Origin: Prolixibacteraceae bacterium
GTDB lineage: Bacteria; Bacteroidota; Bacteroidia; Bacteroidales; Prolixibacteraceae
NCBI GenBank assembly: GCA_003457135.1
Contig: DMSQ01000069.1
Coordinates: forward strand, 1-27,576
Direction: 5' to 3'
Length of the DNA stretch: 27,576 nt
Shown in pieces: positions 1 through 8,416 of this stretch (position 1 is its first letter; each line of letters begins with the position of its first letter). A program made the translations under genes and the position numbers. The notes beneath the pieces were generated by a model. The model did not search any database, was not told the DNA's origin, and worked only from the letters and a program-made list of their open reading frames with translations.

Positions 1-23
1 CACAACTCTTAACGGAGTATTGA
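1..23 (+). CDS. possible 3' end of an antitoxin gene (partial)
   Basis: In the third frame the window opens with codons for QLLTEY and a TGA at 21-23, three bases before the toxin ATG at 27. PemK/MazF toxins usually follow their antitoxin with such tight spacing, and the AACGGAG stretch at 11-17 would then be both antitoxin coding sequence and ribosome binding site for the toxin. Six codons cannot establish a protein. Another frame has a TAA at 10-12, so this is only a context-based guess. Confidence 0.3.
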
Positions 24-26
24 AAT

Positions 27-350
27 ATGGATCAATTGAAATTTGGGCAAGTCGTATTATTGCGATTCCCATTTACTGATGGAATATCTTTTAAAAGAAG
101 ACCTGCATTGGTTATTCATGAAAGTGATGACGGAGATGTGATTGTTTGTAGAATCATAAGTAAAATTTATCAATCTGATTTTGATATTGAAATCAACAAT
201 TTGGAAAAATCCGGTTTAAAACTTCCTTCTGTAATTCGGGTTCATAAAATTACTACTCTCGAAAAAAAATTAGTCGAATTAAAAATGGGACAAATTGGAG
301 CCGGACTCAAGGGAAAAGTCCGAAACGCTATTAAATCTCTGGCAGATTAA
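27..350 (+). CDS. PemK/MazF-family type II toxin
   Basis: A 107-residue protein of the PemK/MazF endoribonuclease fold, whose members cleave mRNA to arrest growth. The N-terminus has the family opening: G7-QVVLLRFPFTDG followed by the basic-proline signature RRPALVI at residues 24-30. The mid part, VIVCRIISKI then a D/E-rich strand, matches the second half of the SH3-like barrel, and length is normal for the family. An AACGGAG ribosome binding site lies ten bases before the ATG. The cognate antitoxin would be upstream and is cut off by the window edge. Family assignment is by motif; cleavage specificity cannot be told. No decay is visible. Confidence 0.82.
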   Translation: MDQLKFGQVVLLRFPFTDGISFKRRPALVIHESDDGDVIVCRIISKIYQSDFDIEINNLEKSGLKLPSVIRVHKITTLEKKLVELKMGQIGAGLKGKVRNAIKSLAD

Positions 351-400
351 GTTTTCCCGTTTTGCATCATTTAATTTTGCACCAAAACCTCACCTCAACC

Positions 401-2860
401 ATGCAATACCAATCCAACCCACAGCTCGAACTGGCTTTTAATTTTCTTCGATACACCAATCAAAATATTTTCCTCACCGGAAAGGCAGGAACTGGCAAAA
501 CCACATTCCTGAAAAATCTGAAGAAATCATCGCCCAAACGTATGGTTGTTGTTGCACCAACAGGTGTGGCAGCCATTAATGCGGGCGGAGTCACCATTCA
601 TTCATTTTTCCAGATTTCGTTTGGGCCGCAAATACCTCAAAATCCGGATCAACCTCGCCCGGAACCGGTATTGGCTGCCGGAATCAAGAGGTTTAGCCGC
701 GAAAAAATCAACATTATCCGGAGTTTGGATTTATTGGTGATCGACGAAATCTCAATGGTCAGGGCAGATTTACTTGATGAAATTGATGCAGTGCTACGCA
801 GGTACAAAAACCGCTACAAACCTTTTGGTGGTGTGCAGTTGCTCATGATTGGCGACTTACAGCAACTGGCGCCGGTGGTGAAGGACGAAGACTGGACTAT
901 CCTGAAAGTCTATTACGACACCTGCTTTTTCTTCAGTAGTCATGCCCTGAAACGCTCTAAATTTATTGGCATCGAACTAAACCATATTTTTCGCCAAAGC
1001 GATCAACATTTCATTGACCTGCTCAATAAAGTGCGCGAAAACCGCCTCGATACGACTACCCTTCAGGAATTAAACCAGCGGTACATTCCGGGTTTCAATC
1101 CTGAAGAAAAAGAAGGCTATATCACCCTAACCACGCACAATTACCAGTCGCAGCAAATTAACGACTCGAAACTGGGCAAGCTGAAAACCAAATCGTATAA
1201 ATTTACAGCCGAAGTGCAGGGCGAATTTCCTGAGTATTCGTACCCCACCGATCCGGAATTGGAATTAAAAGTTGGCGCGCAGGTCATGTTCGTGAAAAAT
1301 GATTTATCGGCTGAAAAACGTTTCTACAACGGTAAAATCGGCAAAATCATCAATATCATTGACGATGAAATTGAAGTTCGCTGTCCCGATGACAGTGAAT
1401 CAATTGATGTAGAAAAAGTGGAATGGCAAAATGCAAAATACTCGCTGAACGAAACCACACAGGAAATTCAGGAGGATGTGATCGGCACCTTCACCCAGTT
1501 TCCCTTAAAACTGGCCTGGGCAATCACGATTCATAAAAGCCAAGGACTGACCTTCGAAAAAGCAATTATTGATGCGCGCGCATCCTTTGCACACGGGCAG
1601 GTTTACGTAGCTTTGAGCCGCTGCAGAACACTCGAAGGATTGGTACTGAGCTCGCCCATCGCCGATTTCAGCGTAAAAAACGACACCACAGTAATTCAGT
1701 TTACCGATGATGTGGAACGCAACCAACCGGGACCAGCCGAACTGGAACGGTCGCGAAAAGAATACGTGCAACAATTGCTGGCCGAACTGTTCGATTTTAA
1801 GCCCATGCAGCGCCAGGTTCATTATTTGCAAAAGTTATGGGAAGAACATTCGGCACAGTTACTCGGTACACTGAAAACCCAACTGCAAGGTATGACCCAG
1901 CCGCTTCAAACCGAAATGATTGAGGTTGCGGATAAATTCGGGAATCAAATCAGGCAAATGATTTCATTAGGAACAAATGCCGAAAAAAACGACCAGCTTC
2001 AGGAGCGGGTTAAAAAAGCTTCAGATTATTTCTCCGGAAAACTTTTTTCCATTATTGAGCAGCCATTTTCATCGGCTACCTTTGATACCGACAACAAGGC
2101 CATCCGCAAAAGCTTTAACGAAGCTGCCGATAAACTACGGAAAGAAATACACACGAAAAAAGTGTGCCTCAATTTATGTAAAAACGGGTTCAACATCAAA
2201 ACCTACCTCGAAACCAAATCTAAAGCCGCCATCGAAATTCCGGAAACAGGACATAAAAGCCAGCCATCCGGCAGTTCATCATCATTTACCCTGCACCCCG
2301 AATTTTACACCAAACTAAAGAAATGGCGCGACGGTAAAGCAAATATGCTGAATGTTGAAATCCGGCGTGTCCTTCCGCAACAAACATTGCTCGAAATTGT
2401 ACAAACGCTGCCCGCTTCCAGGGCCGGACTGAAATCTGTAAAAGGAATGGGGGGCACGCGGCTGCAGCAGTTTGGTAAGGAAATAATTGAACAGGTGATT
2501 GCCTACCGTAAAGGTAAAGGAATGGATTTGCCGGTTGGCGCGGAGAAAGAAGCCGAAAAAGCCGCGATGGATACGAAACAAATCAGCTACGAATTGTTCA
2601 AAAGTGGGCGGTCAATTTCTGAAATAGCGATGGAAAGAAATTTCGCGGTTTCGACCATTGAAGGTCATCTGGCTCATTTTGTCGGTCTTGGCGAACTGGA
2701 AATAAGCCGTTTTGTAGAACCCGCGAGGATTAAAACTATTGTAGCTTACATCGAAAAAAACCGAACCAAACAGATCAATGAAATCCGCTCTGCCATTGGC
2801 GAAAACTACAGCTATTCCGAAATCCGGTTTGTGATCAAATATCTGGAGGCAAAGCAATAA
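401..2860 (+). CDS. PIF1-like superfamily 1B helicase with HRDC and RecQ-type C-terminal HTH domain
   Basis: The ATG at 401 gives 819 residues. An in-frame TTG at 362 would add 13, but the leader looks non-coding. Motifs in order, ATG numbering: Walker A GKAGTGKT at 27-34, Walker B VIDEIS around 113-118, motif III GDLQQLAPV, motif V TIHKSQGLTFEKA, and motif VI VYVALSRCRTLEGL. These are the helicase motifs of the PIF1/RecD-like SF1B group. The C-terminal third has an HRDC-like segment (FYTKLKKWRDGKANM to QVIAYRKGKG) and then a helix-turn-helix (SYELFKSGRSISEIA to TIEGHLAHF) like the module ending many RecQ proteins. Known members of these families unwind DNA and resolve G-quadruplexes or stalled forks; the role here is inferred. 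It stands alone, 50 bases after the toxin. The ORF is intact. Confidence 0.85.
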   Translation: MQYQSNPQLELAFNFLRYTNQNIFLTGKAGTGKTTFLKNLKKSSPKRMVVVAPTGVAAINAGGVTIHSFFQISFGPQIPQNPDQPRPEPVLAAGIKRFSREKINIIRSLDLLVIDEISMVRADLLDEIDAVLRRYKNRYKPFGGVQLLMIGDLQQLAPVVKDEDWTILKVYYDTCFFFSSHALKRSKFIGIELNHIFRQSDQHFIDLLNKVRENRLDTTTLQELNQRYIPGFNPEEKEGYITLTTHNYQSQQINDSKLGKLKTKSYKFTAEVQGEFPEYSYPTDPELELKVGAQVMFVKNDLSAEKRFYNGKIGKIINIIDDEIEVRCPDDSESIDVEKVEWQNAKYSLNETTQEIQEDVIGTFTQFPLKLAWAITIHKSQGLTFEKAIIDARASFAHGQVYVALSRCRTLEGLVLSSPIADFSVKNDTTVIQFTDDVERNQPGPAELERSRKEYVQQLLAELFDFKPMQRQVHYLQKLWEEHSAQLLGTLKTQLQGMTQPLQTEMIEVADKFGNQIRQMISLGTNAEKNDQLQERVKKASDYFSGKLFSIIEQPFSSATFDTDNKAIRKSFNEAADKLRKEIHTKKVCLNLCKNGFNIKTYLETKSKAAIEIPETGHKSQPSGSSSSFTLHPEFYTKLKKWRDGKANMLNVEIRRVLPQQTLLEIVQTLPASRAGLKSVKGMGGTRLQQFGKEIIEQVIAYRKGKGMDLPVGAEKEAEKAAMDTKQISYELFKSGRSISEIAMERNFAVSTIEGHLAHFVGLGELEISRFVEPARIKTIVAYIEKNRTKQINEIRSAIGENYSYSEIRFVIKYLEAKQ

Positions 2861-2955
2861 TTAAAAAATTTATCCATTTTGTTGATTTTAAGAAAAAGAT
2901 TCTGAAATTAACCGTCTGATTTGGAATTGAACTAACCTTACCTAACTGAGCGAAT

Positions 2956-4512
2956 ATGGAACTTCAGCAAAAATCCTTTTACAACCGTTTATTTATTACC
3001 ATCCTGCGCGTCGCCATTGGCTGGCACTTTCTGTACGAAGGAATCTCTAAAATTTTCCAGGGAAACTGGACTGCTTCCAATTTTTTACTGAATACCTCCG
3101 GATTTCTCTCCGGATTTTACCACTGGATTGCAAATTCCCCGACCATTCTGCAGATATCCGATTTCCTTAATATGTATGGATTATTGCTTATCGGACTGGC
3201 CCTTTTTATCGGGCTTTTCAGCCGTGCTGCTTCACTGGCCGGAGCTTTGCTTCTCACCCTTTACTATTTTGCATATCCGCCTTTTGGAAATCCGATGATG
3301 AATGCTGCCGAAGGACATTTATACATCGTTGACCGGCTTTTTATTGAAGCAGCAGCATTTTTGTTTCTCTTTTTTTATCACGAAAAAGGATACAGTATCG
3401 ACACGCTGATCCAAATATGGCGAAGCCGGAAAAAATCAATAATTCCTGAATCTGAAAGCAGTTCCTCACGGCGCGAAGCTTTGAAAAACCTTGCAACTTT
3501 GCCGGTTTTGGGAGCTATGGGGTGGGGGGCTGTCAGTAATTTCAAAACATACGGTGTTGATGTGATGTCGGGGGCAACTATTCAGGTAAAACAACTGGCT
3601 TTGAATGAACTAAAAGGTGAACTTCCCAAAGGAAAAATCGGCAAACACGAAATCAGCAGGATGATTGCAGGCGGTAACCTGATTGGCGGATGGTCGCATG
3701 CACGTGACCTGATATACGCCGATACCCTGTTCAAGGCCTACAATACCGAGCAAAAAGTTTACGAAACACTAATGCTCGCAGAAAAAGCCGGAATAAACAC
3801 CATTAATATTGGTTTTTCATCGAACCCATTGCTGGCCAAATACAAAAAGATGACCGGCAGTAAAATCAAAGTGATCTCACAGGTTCATCCACATCTGGAT
3901 AACAGCAAACTCGCACAGGTAGGACCAAATACCGACAAGAAACTCTATTTTGAGTTTATTGACAAAGCAATCGATTTCGGAGTGGACATTATTCAGGTTC
4001 AGGGAAATTGGTGCGACTGGCTGGTGCGCGACAATAAGATTGAAGTGATTGGTGAAATGATTGCACACATCCGCCAGCAAGGCTATACGGCCGGATTGGG
4101 AGCACATTCAGTTGAGTCATTGATTGCCTGTGCCGATCAGGGAATCATCCCGGATTATTACATGAAAACCATGCACCACGATCAGTACTGGTCGGCCCAT
4201 CCGCGCGAAAACCGTGTTACGTTCGAAGTTGATGGAACAAATTATCTTGATCACAACAAGTTCCACAACAACATGTTCTGTTTATTCCCAGATCGGGTGA
4301 TTGAATTTGTTAGCAAAACCACTGTGCCGGTTATGGGATTTAAAGTTTTAGCTGCCGGGTCAATCGAACCCAAAGACGGGTTTCAGTGGGCTTACGACAA
4401 CGGCGCCGATTTTATCTGCGTAGGGATGTTCGATTTTCAGGTAGTCAGCAATGTTAACATCGCCATCGATTGTTTGAAAAAAACCAACCGGACACGAGAG
4501 TGGTACGGGTAA
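2956..4512 (+). CDS. DoxX-like membrane domain fused to a TIM-barrel-like (aldo/keto-reductase-resembling) enzyme through a Tat-like segment
   Basis: Two unrelated parts lie in one 518-aa reading frame. Residues 1-145 have four membrane helices (about 13-30, 72-89, 91-108, 127-142) with the DoxX-family opening RVAIGWHFLYEGISKI; DoxX/DoxD proteins are quinone-linked membrane subunits. Residues 171-193 read SRREALKNLATLPVLGAM, a twin-arginine (RR 172-173) plus hydrophobic stretch like a Tat signal. Residues about 225-518 look like a soluble alpha/beta barrel: ISRMIAGGNLIGGWSHARDL resembles the start of aldo/keto reductases, followed by alternating strands (INTINIGFSS, IKVISQVHPH, VDIIQVQGNW, GFKVLAAGS, ADFICVGMFDF). 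No catalytic tetrad could be confirmed. The amidohydrolase lipoprotein starts 34 bases downstream, suggesting a shared envelope pathway. Chemistry unknown. Confidence 0.72.
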   Translation: MELQQKSFYNRLFITILRVAIGWHFLYEGISKIFQGNWTASNFLLNTSGFLSGFYHWIANSPTILQISDFLNMYGLLLIGLALFIGLFSRAASLAGALLLTLYYFAYPPFGNPMMNAAEGHLYIVDRLFIEAAAFLFLFFYHEKGYSIDTLIQIWRSRKKSIIPESESSSSRREALKNLATLPVLGAMGWGAVSNFKTYGVDVMSGATIQVKQLALNELKGELPKGKIGKHEISRMIAGGNLIGGWSHARDLIYADTLFKAYNTEQKVYETLMLAEKAGINTINIGFSSNPLLAKYKKMTGSKIKVISQVHPHLDNSKLAQVGPNTDKKLYFEFIDKAIDFGVDIIQVQGNWCDWLVRDNKIEVIGEMIAHIRQQGYTAGLGAHSVESLIACADQGIIPDYYMKTMHHDQYWSAHPRENRVTFEVDGTNYLDHNKFHNNMFCLFPDRVIEFVSKTTVPVMGFKVLAAGSIEPKDGFQWAYDNGADFICVGMFDFQVVSNVNIAIDCLKKTNRTREWYG

Positions 4513-4546
4513 TTTTGTTTTAGAGACTAACCTCATCTTAAAAATT

Positions 4547-5641
4547 ATGAAACAAATAATACGCAATCTGAGAATAAAACACTTCTTTTCATTTTTAGCT
4601 GGAATGTTTATCCTTTCATGCCATTCAAAATATTATACCGAAGCCGATTATTTTAAAGTTCCGAAGATTGATGCCCACATTCATATTTCGACAACCGATG
4701 CCTCCATTCAGAAATATTCACTTGAGGAAAACCTCAAGCTGATCACCATCAATGTCAACTCAAGCAGGGATGTGATTCAGCAAAGAGACACGGCCGTCGT
4801 CCTGATCAGGAAATTCCCGAAAACCGTTTATTACCTCGCCACTTTCGAATTCGATACGGCAAAATGGAACGGCGCAGACTGGGAACAGCAAACCATTGCA
4901 GAGCTCGAAAACAACATTTCGGGTGGCGCAGTTGGTGTTAAATTCTGGAAAAACATTGGCATGACCGAAAGAGACCGTGCCGGGAATTTTATCATGGTGA
5001 GCAACAAACGGTTCGATCCGGTGATTTCGTTCCTTGAGGAAAAGGGGTTGCCCCTGACCGGGCATTTGGGTGAGCCCAAAAACTGCTGGATGCCGAGTGA
5101 TTCGATGACCGTGAATAATGACAAGAGCTATTTTAAGGATCATCCCGAATACCACATGTTCCTCCATCCCGAATATCCCAGTTATCAGGATCAGATGGAT
5201 GCGCGCGACAGTATGCTGACCAAACATCCGAACCTGAAATTTATTGGCTGCCATTTGGGAAGCCTCGAATGGGATGTGGATGTGCTGGCTAAAACTCTCG
5301 ACCGGTTTCCGAATATGGCTGTTGATCTGGCTGCACGTATTTGCCACCTGCAATACCAAAGCGCTAAAAACAAGGATAAAGTCCACGATTTCCTGATTAA
5401 ATATCAGGACCGGATTTTGTACGGAACCGATATGGGTTATTCAGGAAACAGGACCGACAGCAGCTTTTATGCTGGTTTCCGGGCAACCCGGATTAAAGAC
5501 TGGAATTACTTTACCGGTACCATGGAAATGCAATCGAACGATGTAAATTCGCCTTTTACCGGACTGCACCTTCCCAAACAGGTTGTTGATAAGATTTTTT
5601 ACCTGAATGCGGTGAAGTGGTATAATTTGGAAGATTTGTAA
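4547..5641 (+). CDS. amidohydrolase-family lipoprotein (metal-dependent hydrolase)
   Basis: A 364-residue secreted hydrolase. Its signal peptide has a hydrophobic core FFSFLAGMFIL and a lipobox LSC with the lipid cysteine at residue 25, so it should be anchored in the cell envelope. The mature part is an amidohydrolase_2-type TIM barrel: KIDAHIHIS gives metal ligands H44 and H46, TGHLGEP gives H173, IGCHLG gives H236, and YGTDMG gives the catalytic/metal Asp295. K132 in GVKFWK may be an additional active-site residue. Relatives include decarboxylases and lactonases; the substrate cannot be read. It follows the DoxX-TIM fusion gene by 34 bases and precedes the unknown 188-aa gene, so co-transcription is likely. 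Confidence 0.82.
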   Translation: MKQIIRNLRIKHFFSFLAGMFILSCHSKYYTEADYFKVPKIDAHIHISTTDASIQKYSLEENLKLITINVNSSRDVIQQRDTAVVLIRKFPKTVYYLATFEFDTAKWNGADWEQQTIAELENNISGGAVGVKFWKNIGMTERDRAGNFIMVSNKRFDPVISFLEEKGLPLTGHLGEPKNCWMPSDSMTVNNDKSYFKDHPEYHMFLHPEYPSYQDQMDARDSMLTKHPNLKFIGCHLGSLEWDVDVLAKTLDRFPNMAVDLAARICHLQYQSAKNKDKVHDFLIKYQDRILYGTDMGYSGNRTDSSFYAGFRATRIKDWNYFTGTMEMQSNDVNSPFTGLHLPKQVVDKIFYLNAVKWYNLEDL

Positions 5642-5676
5642 AATACTGCAAGTATCTGGTCTTCATACAAAACCAT

Positions 5677-6243
5677 ATGATTATCGTGATGGTCAAAGAA
5701 GCCGACATACCGTTACCCGTTCGGTTTAATCCTTTCAAGCACCACCGGAATTACATTCTGAGTATTCTCGAAAGTTCCACTCCGGAAATGATCGTTAAAC
5801 TGCTTGATCAGGTATGCAACAATTATATAGATATCTACACCGGTGCGATGACACCTGAAGCTATCAGCGAATCTGTGATTGAAATCTTAAAATCGAATCA
5901 GGTATTTCGGGAAGATGATTTCAGCCGCTGGGTTGATTTAAAAAACGGATACCGGCAAATCAAACTGGCTGACCGTTCTGTTTGGGTGGTACGAAAAAGC
6001 GCCGAATCTGAATATTACATACACCTGCATCCTTCAAGGGAAGGGCCATTCACCGTCCGTTTCAAAGGTTCGACACTGAAAACCGTATATTTGCTAAAGA
6101 TCAATAATGAAATTTCCAATGAACCTCTTTCTCTGGAAAAAGTTAACCGGATAAGAAGGCAGATTGACCTTTCGCCTGTAAAGAAACTCGAACGAGGCAA
6201 AGGCATTTTAAACTGTTACAGGAAGTTTTTTTCTCAGGAATGA
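5677..6243 (+). CDS. hypothetical protein, 188 aa
   Basis: No family was recognised. The first clear segment is VRFNPFKHHRNYIL, followed by a mostly helical part (about residues 30-85) and then a beta-rich part (WVDLKNGYRQIKLADRSVWVVRKS to FTVRFKGSTLKTVYLLKI), ending in a basic region with VNRIRRQIDL and KKLERGKGI. There is no signal peptide or membrane helix, so it is probably cytosolic. The ATG at 5677 was kept; a second ATG at 5689 is equally plausible. It lies 35 bases behind the amidohydrolase, on the same strand and convergent with the alcohol dehydrogenase. Composition resembles its neighbours and the frame is unbroken, so I take it as a real gene. Confidence 0.72.
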   Translation: MIIVMVKEADIPLPVRFNPFKHHRNYILSILESSTPEMIVKLLDQVCNNYIDIYTGAMTPEAISESVIEILKSNQVFREDDFSRWVDLKNGYRQIKLADRSVWVVRKSAESEYYIHLHPSREGPFTVRFKGSTLKTVYLLKINNEISNEPLSLEKVNRIRRQIDLSPVKKLERGKGILNCYRKFFSQE

Positions 6244-6266
6244 AATAGGTTGGTAACAGATATATT

Positions 6267-7292
6267 CTATAACACCAGTACTTTGGCTCCTTTTATTTTT
6301 CGCTGTTTTATATCCAAAATAGCCTGGTTGGCATATTCAAACGAATAGGTTTCAACTTCGGGTTTAAACGGAATTTCAGCCACCAGGCGAATAAATTGCT
6401 TCACATCGCAACTGGTAACATTGGCCACACTTTTGATCTCTTTCTCCATCCAGAGGTGGCGGGTATACTCGATATTGAAGAGATATTCCTGATCAGAACT
6501 TTCTTTCCGGATTGCATTGATGACCAGCCGGCCGCCAGGTTTCAGACATTCCAATGCCCGAACAACGGGTTCCCAAACAGGAGTAGTGTCAATGATGCAA
6601 TCCAGTAGGTATGGTGGCTTGTCAGAGGTGTCACCAACCCATTCAGCTCCCAGTTCGAGCGCGAACGCTCTTTCCTTCGGACTGCGTGCGAATACATAAA
6701 CGTTGGATTGCGGGTACTGGTAGCGGATCAGTTTCAGCACCAGATGCGCAGAAGCCCCAAATCCGGTGAGACCGATCTGCTTTTCGTTGCTCATACCGCA
6801 CAAGGCCAGTGAACGGTATCCAATAGCTCCGGCACACAGCAAAGGCGCAGCTTCGGCATCGGTAAAAAGGTCGGGGATCGGATAGGCAAAATCTTCCGGG
6901 ACCACCATATACCCGGCATATCCTCCGTTAACATCCCTTCCGGTAGCCCGAAACACGGCACACAGATTTTCCCTTTCAGAAAGGCAGTACTCACATGTTC
7001 CACAGGCCGAATAGATCCAGGCAACTCCCACTCTGTCGCCCTCTTGAATTGTGGTTCTGTTTCCCAAACTTTGCTCCACGATGCCCACCACCTGATGCCC
7101 GGGAACAACCGGATAAACAGGAGGAGGGGTACGGCCTTCAATTTCGTCGATTTCGGTATGGCAAACTCCGCAGGTACTCACTTTTATCAATAGTTCACCC
7201 TTCTGGGGTACTGGTTTCGGAAGCTCAACAAGCTTCAGTGGGTGGCTTTCTGTCTTCAAATCATAAATCTGATCAATAATCCAGGCTTTCAT
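6267..7292 (-). CDS. zinc-dependent alcohol dehydrogenase family protein
   Basis: A 341-residue medium-chain dehydrogenase/reductase. Catalytic zinc ligands fit C44 (CGVCHTEID), H66 (VVPGHQVVG) and C153 (LLCAGAIGY). The structural zinc lobe has the four cysteines C97, C100, C103 and C111 (ACGTCEYCLSERENLC). The Rossmann nucleotide-binding turn is GLTGFGASAH, about residues 174-183. The architecture is that of NAD(P)-dependent alcohol dehydrogenases of the AdhP/yeast type that interconvert alcohols and aldehydes; the substrate is unknown. The gene converges on the 188-aa gene with 23 bases between the stops. Its start lies 20 bases from a MITE-like element inserted in the divergent promoter region shared with the Mut7-C gene, which may affect its expression. 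Confidence 0.9.
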   Translation of the reverse strand: MKAWIIDQIYDLKTESHPLKLVELPKPVPQKGELLIKVSTCGVCHTEIDEIEGRTPPPVYPVVPGHQVVGIVEQSLGNRTTIQEGDRVGVAWIYSACGTCEYCLSERENLCAVFRATGRDVNGGYAGYMVVPEDFAYPIPDLFTDAEAAPLLCAGAIGYRSLALCGMSNEKQIGLTGFGASAHLVLKLIRYQYPQSNVYVFARSPKERAFALELGAEWVGDTSDKPPYLLDCIIDTTPVWEPVVRALECLKPGGRLVINAIRKESSDQEYLFNIEYTRHLWMEKEIKSVANVTSCDVKQFIRLVAEIPFKPEVETYSFEYANQAILDIKQRKIKGAKVLVL

Positions 7293-7302
7293 ATTTTTTT
7301 CT

Positions 7303-7312
7303 GATTGTGTAT
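7303..7312. repeat. left target-site duplication of the MITE-like element
   Basis: GATTGTGTAT here is repeated exactly at 7445-7454 on the other side of the inverted-repeat element. Confidence 0.75.
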
Positions 7313-7444
7313 CAATGTCGTTTAGTTAGTGCCGTCATTGCGACCACGAGGCACGAAGTGGGAAGCAATCCATTGACTGAAAGATTGCTTCGTTCCTACC
7401 AATGACGAACTTTCTTAAGCTATTTTCTTAACTAAACGACATTG
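7313..7444. mobile_element. MITE-like 132-bp non-coding element with terminal inverted repeats and target duplication
   Basis: The ends form a 16-bp perfect inverted repeat, CAATGTCGTTTAGTTA at 7313-7328 and its complement at 7429-7444. The element is bracketed by a perfect direct repeat GATTGTGTAT at 7303-7312 and 7445-7454 (11 bp if the next C is counted), as expected of a target-site duplication. Inside are further complementary pairs: CGTCATTG at 7333-7340 with 7400-7407, and GAAGCAATC at 7362-7370 with 7383-7391, so the whole unit can fold into a long hairpin. No coding frame is present. The internal GTCATTGCGA...GAAGCAATC motif resembles dispersed palindromes I know from many bacterial genomes. 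A 10-11 bp duplication would fit mobilisation by an IS4-like transposase, which is inference. Confidence 0.8.
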
Positions 7445-7454
7445 GATTGTGTAT
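7445..7454. repeat. right target-site duplication of the MITE-like element
   Basis: Exact copy of GATTGTGTAT from 7303-7312. Removing the element plus one copy restores a continuous intergenic sequence between the dehydrogenase and Mut7-C genes. Confidence 0.75.
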
Positions 7455-7627
7455 CCTAATATTTCAACAACTTTTTTTCAAGGTTGTTACACTCAATAAA
7501 GTTAACATTTCTATTTTGGCTTTACAAGATGAACCTGTGATTAAAGAGATTCCGTAAAAAAGATAGGTCTCATTCAGGAAATACATTTCCCGGCCAAAAA
7601 GGATTAAATTATCTGAAGTAAATAGCT

Positions 7628-8416
7628 ATGAACCAGGTGTGTTTTCGCTTTTATGAAGAGTTGAACGATTACCTGCCCAAAGAATTGCACAAGGTTTGGT
7701 TTGAATGTCGTTTTGAATTGGGAACTTCGGTCGGCGAAAAAATTCAATCATTAGGAATTCCTTTGGATGACATTGATTTAATCCTGGTCAACCAGCAATC
7801 CAAAAGATTTGACTATTTAATGCAAGATGGTGACCGGATATCAGTGTACCCCGAATTTGAATTGTTTGATCTTTCAGGAATCAGTCAGCTAAGGGAAAAA
7901 CCGCTCCGGAATACAAGGTTTATCTGCGATGTGCATTTAGGGCGGTTATGTAAATACCTTCGCATGCTTGGTTTGGATACCTTGTATTCGAACCGCTACA
8001 CAACAAAAGAAATGGTCAACTTTTCACGACAGGAAAAACGCATTCTCCTTTCCAGAAGTTATCAGCTTATCCGGCATAAGGAAGTAACACATGCTTATTG
8101 GATCCGGTCAGCAGAACCTTTGGAACAGCTCAGCGACCTGATTCGCAAACTGGATTTATCCGGGCTGGCCAATCCACTAACCCGATGCCTGAACTGTAAT
8201 GACAGAATTGTCACAGTAGAAAAACAGGAAATTCTCCATCGTTTGCAAGCTATGACAGCAAAGTACTACACCGAATTTTTCAAATGTGCCGCCTGTGATC
8301 AAATCTACTGGAAAGGGTCACATTATGAAAATATGCTTGAATTTATCTATCGTCACCTGGAAAAAGATTTACCGGTCAAATCACTAACCCATGAAACTGA
8401 TCCCGATAATAGTTGA
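7628..8416 (+). CDS. Mut7-C RNase-domain protein with N-terminal ubiquitin-like domain
   Basis: A 262-residue protein. Residues 1-80 look like a ThiS/MoaD-type ubiquitin fold (CFRFYEELNDYLP..., ending DGDRISVYPEFE), as in the Mut7-C ubiquitin family. Residues about 97-235 are the Mut7-C domain, a PIN-like RNase fold: RFICDVHLGRLCKYLRMLG places the likely catalytic Asp at D101. A zinc ribbon follows with C187-x2-C190 and C220-x2-C223, then the conserved WKGSHY at 228-233. The domain is related to the C-terminus of eukaryotic Mut-7 exonucleases, so RNA processing is the likely role. The start is the first ATG after the MITE-bearing spacer. The 3' end overlaps the next gene by 26 bases, indicating translational coupling. 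Confidence 0.85.
   Translation: MNQVCFRFYEELNDYLPKELHKVWFECRFELGTSVGEKIQSLGIPLDDIDLILVNQQSKRFDYLMQDGDRISVYPEFELFDLSGISQLREKPLRNTRFICDVHLGRLCKYLRMLGLDTLYSNRYTTKEMVNFSRQEKRILLSRSYQLIRHKEVTHAYWIRSAEPLEQLSDLIRKLDLSGLANPLTRCLNCNDRIVTVEKQEILHRLQAMTAKYYTEFFKCAACDQIYWKGSHYENMLEFIYRHLEKDLPVKSLTHETDPDNS

Noticed and set aside
362..400. TTG-initiated 13-residue extension of the helicase
   Set aside because: The ATG at 401 directly precedes conserved sequence, and the extension looks like untranslated leader.
4760..5386. 208-aa minus-strand open frame inside the amidohydrolase gene
   Set aside because: It is antisense to a well-supported enzyme with conserved metal ligands and has no recognisable domain.
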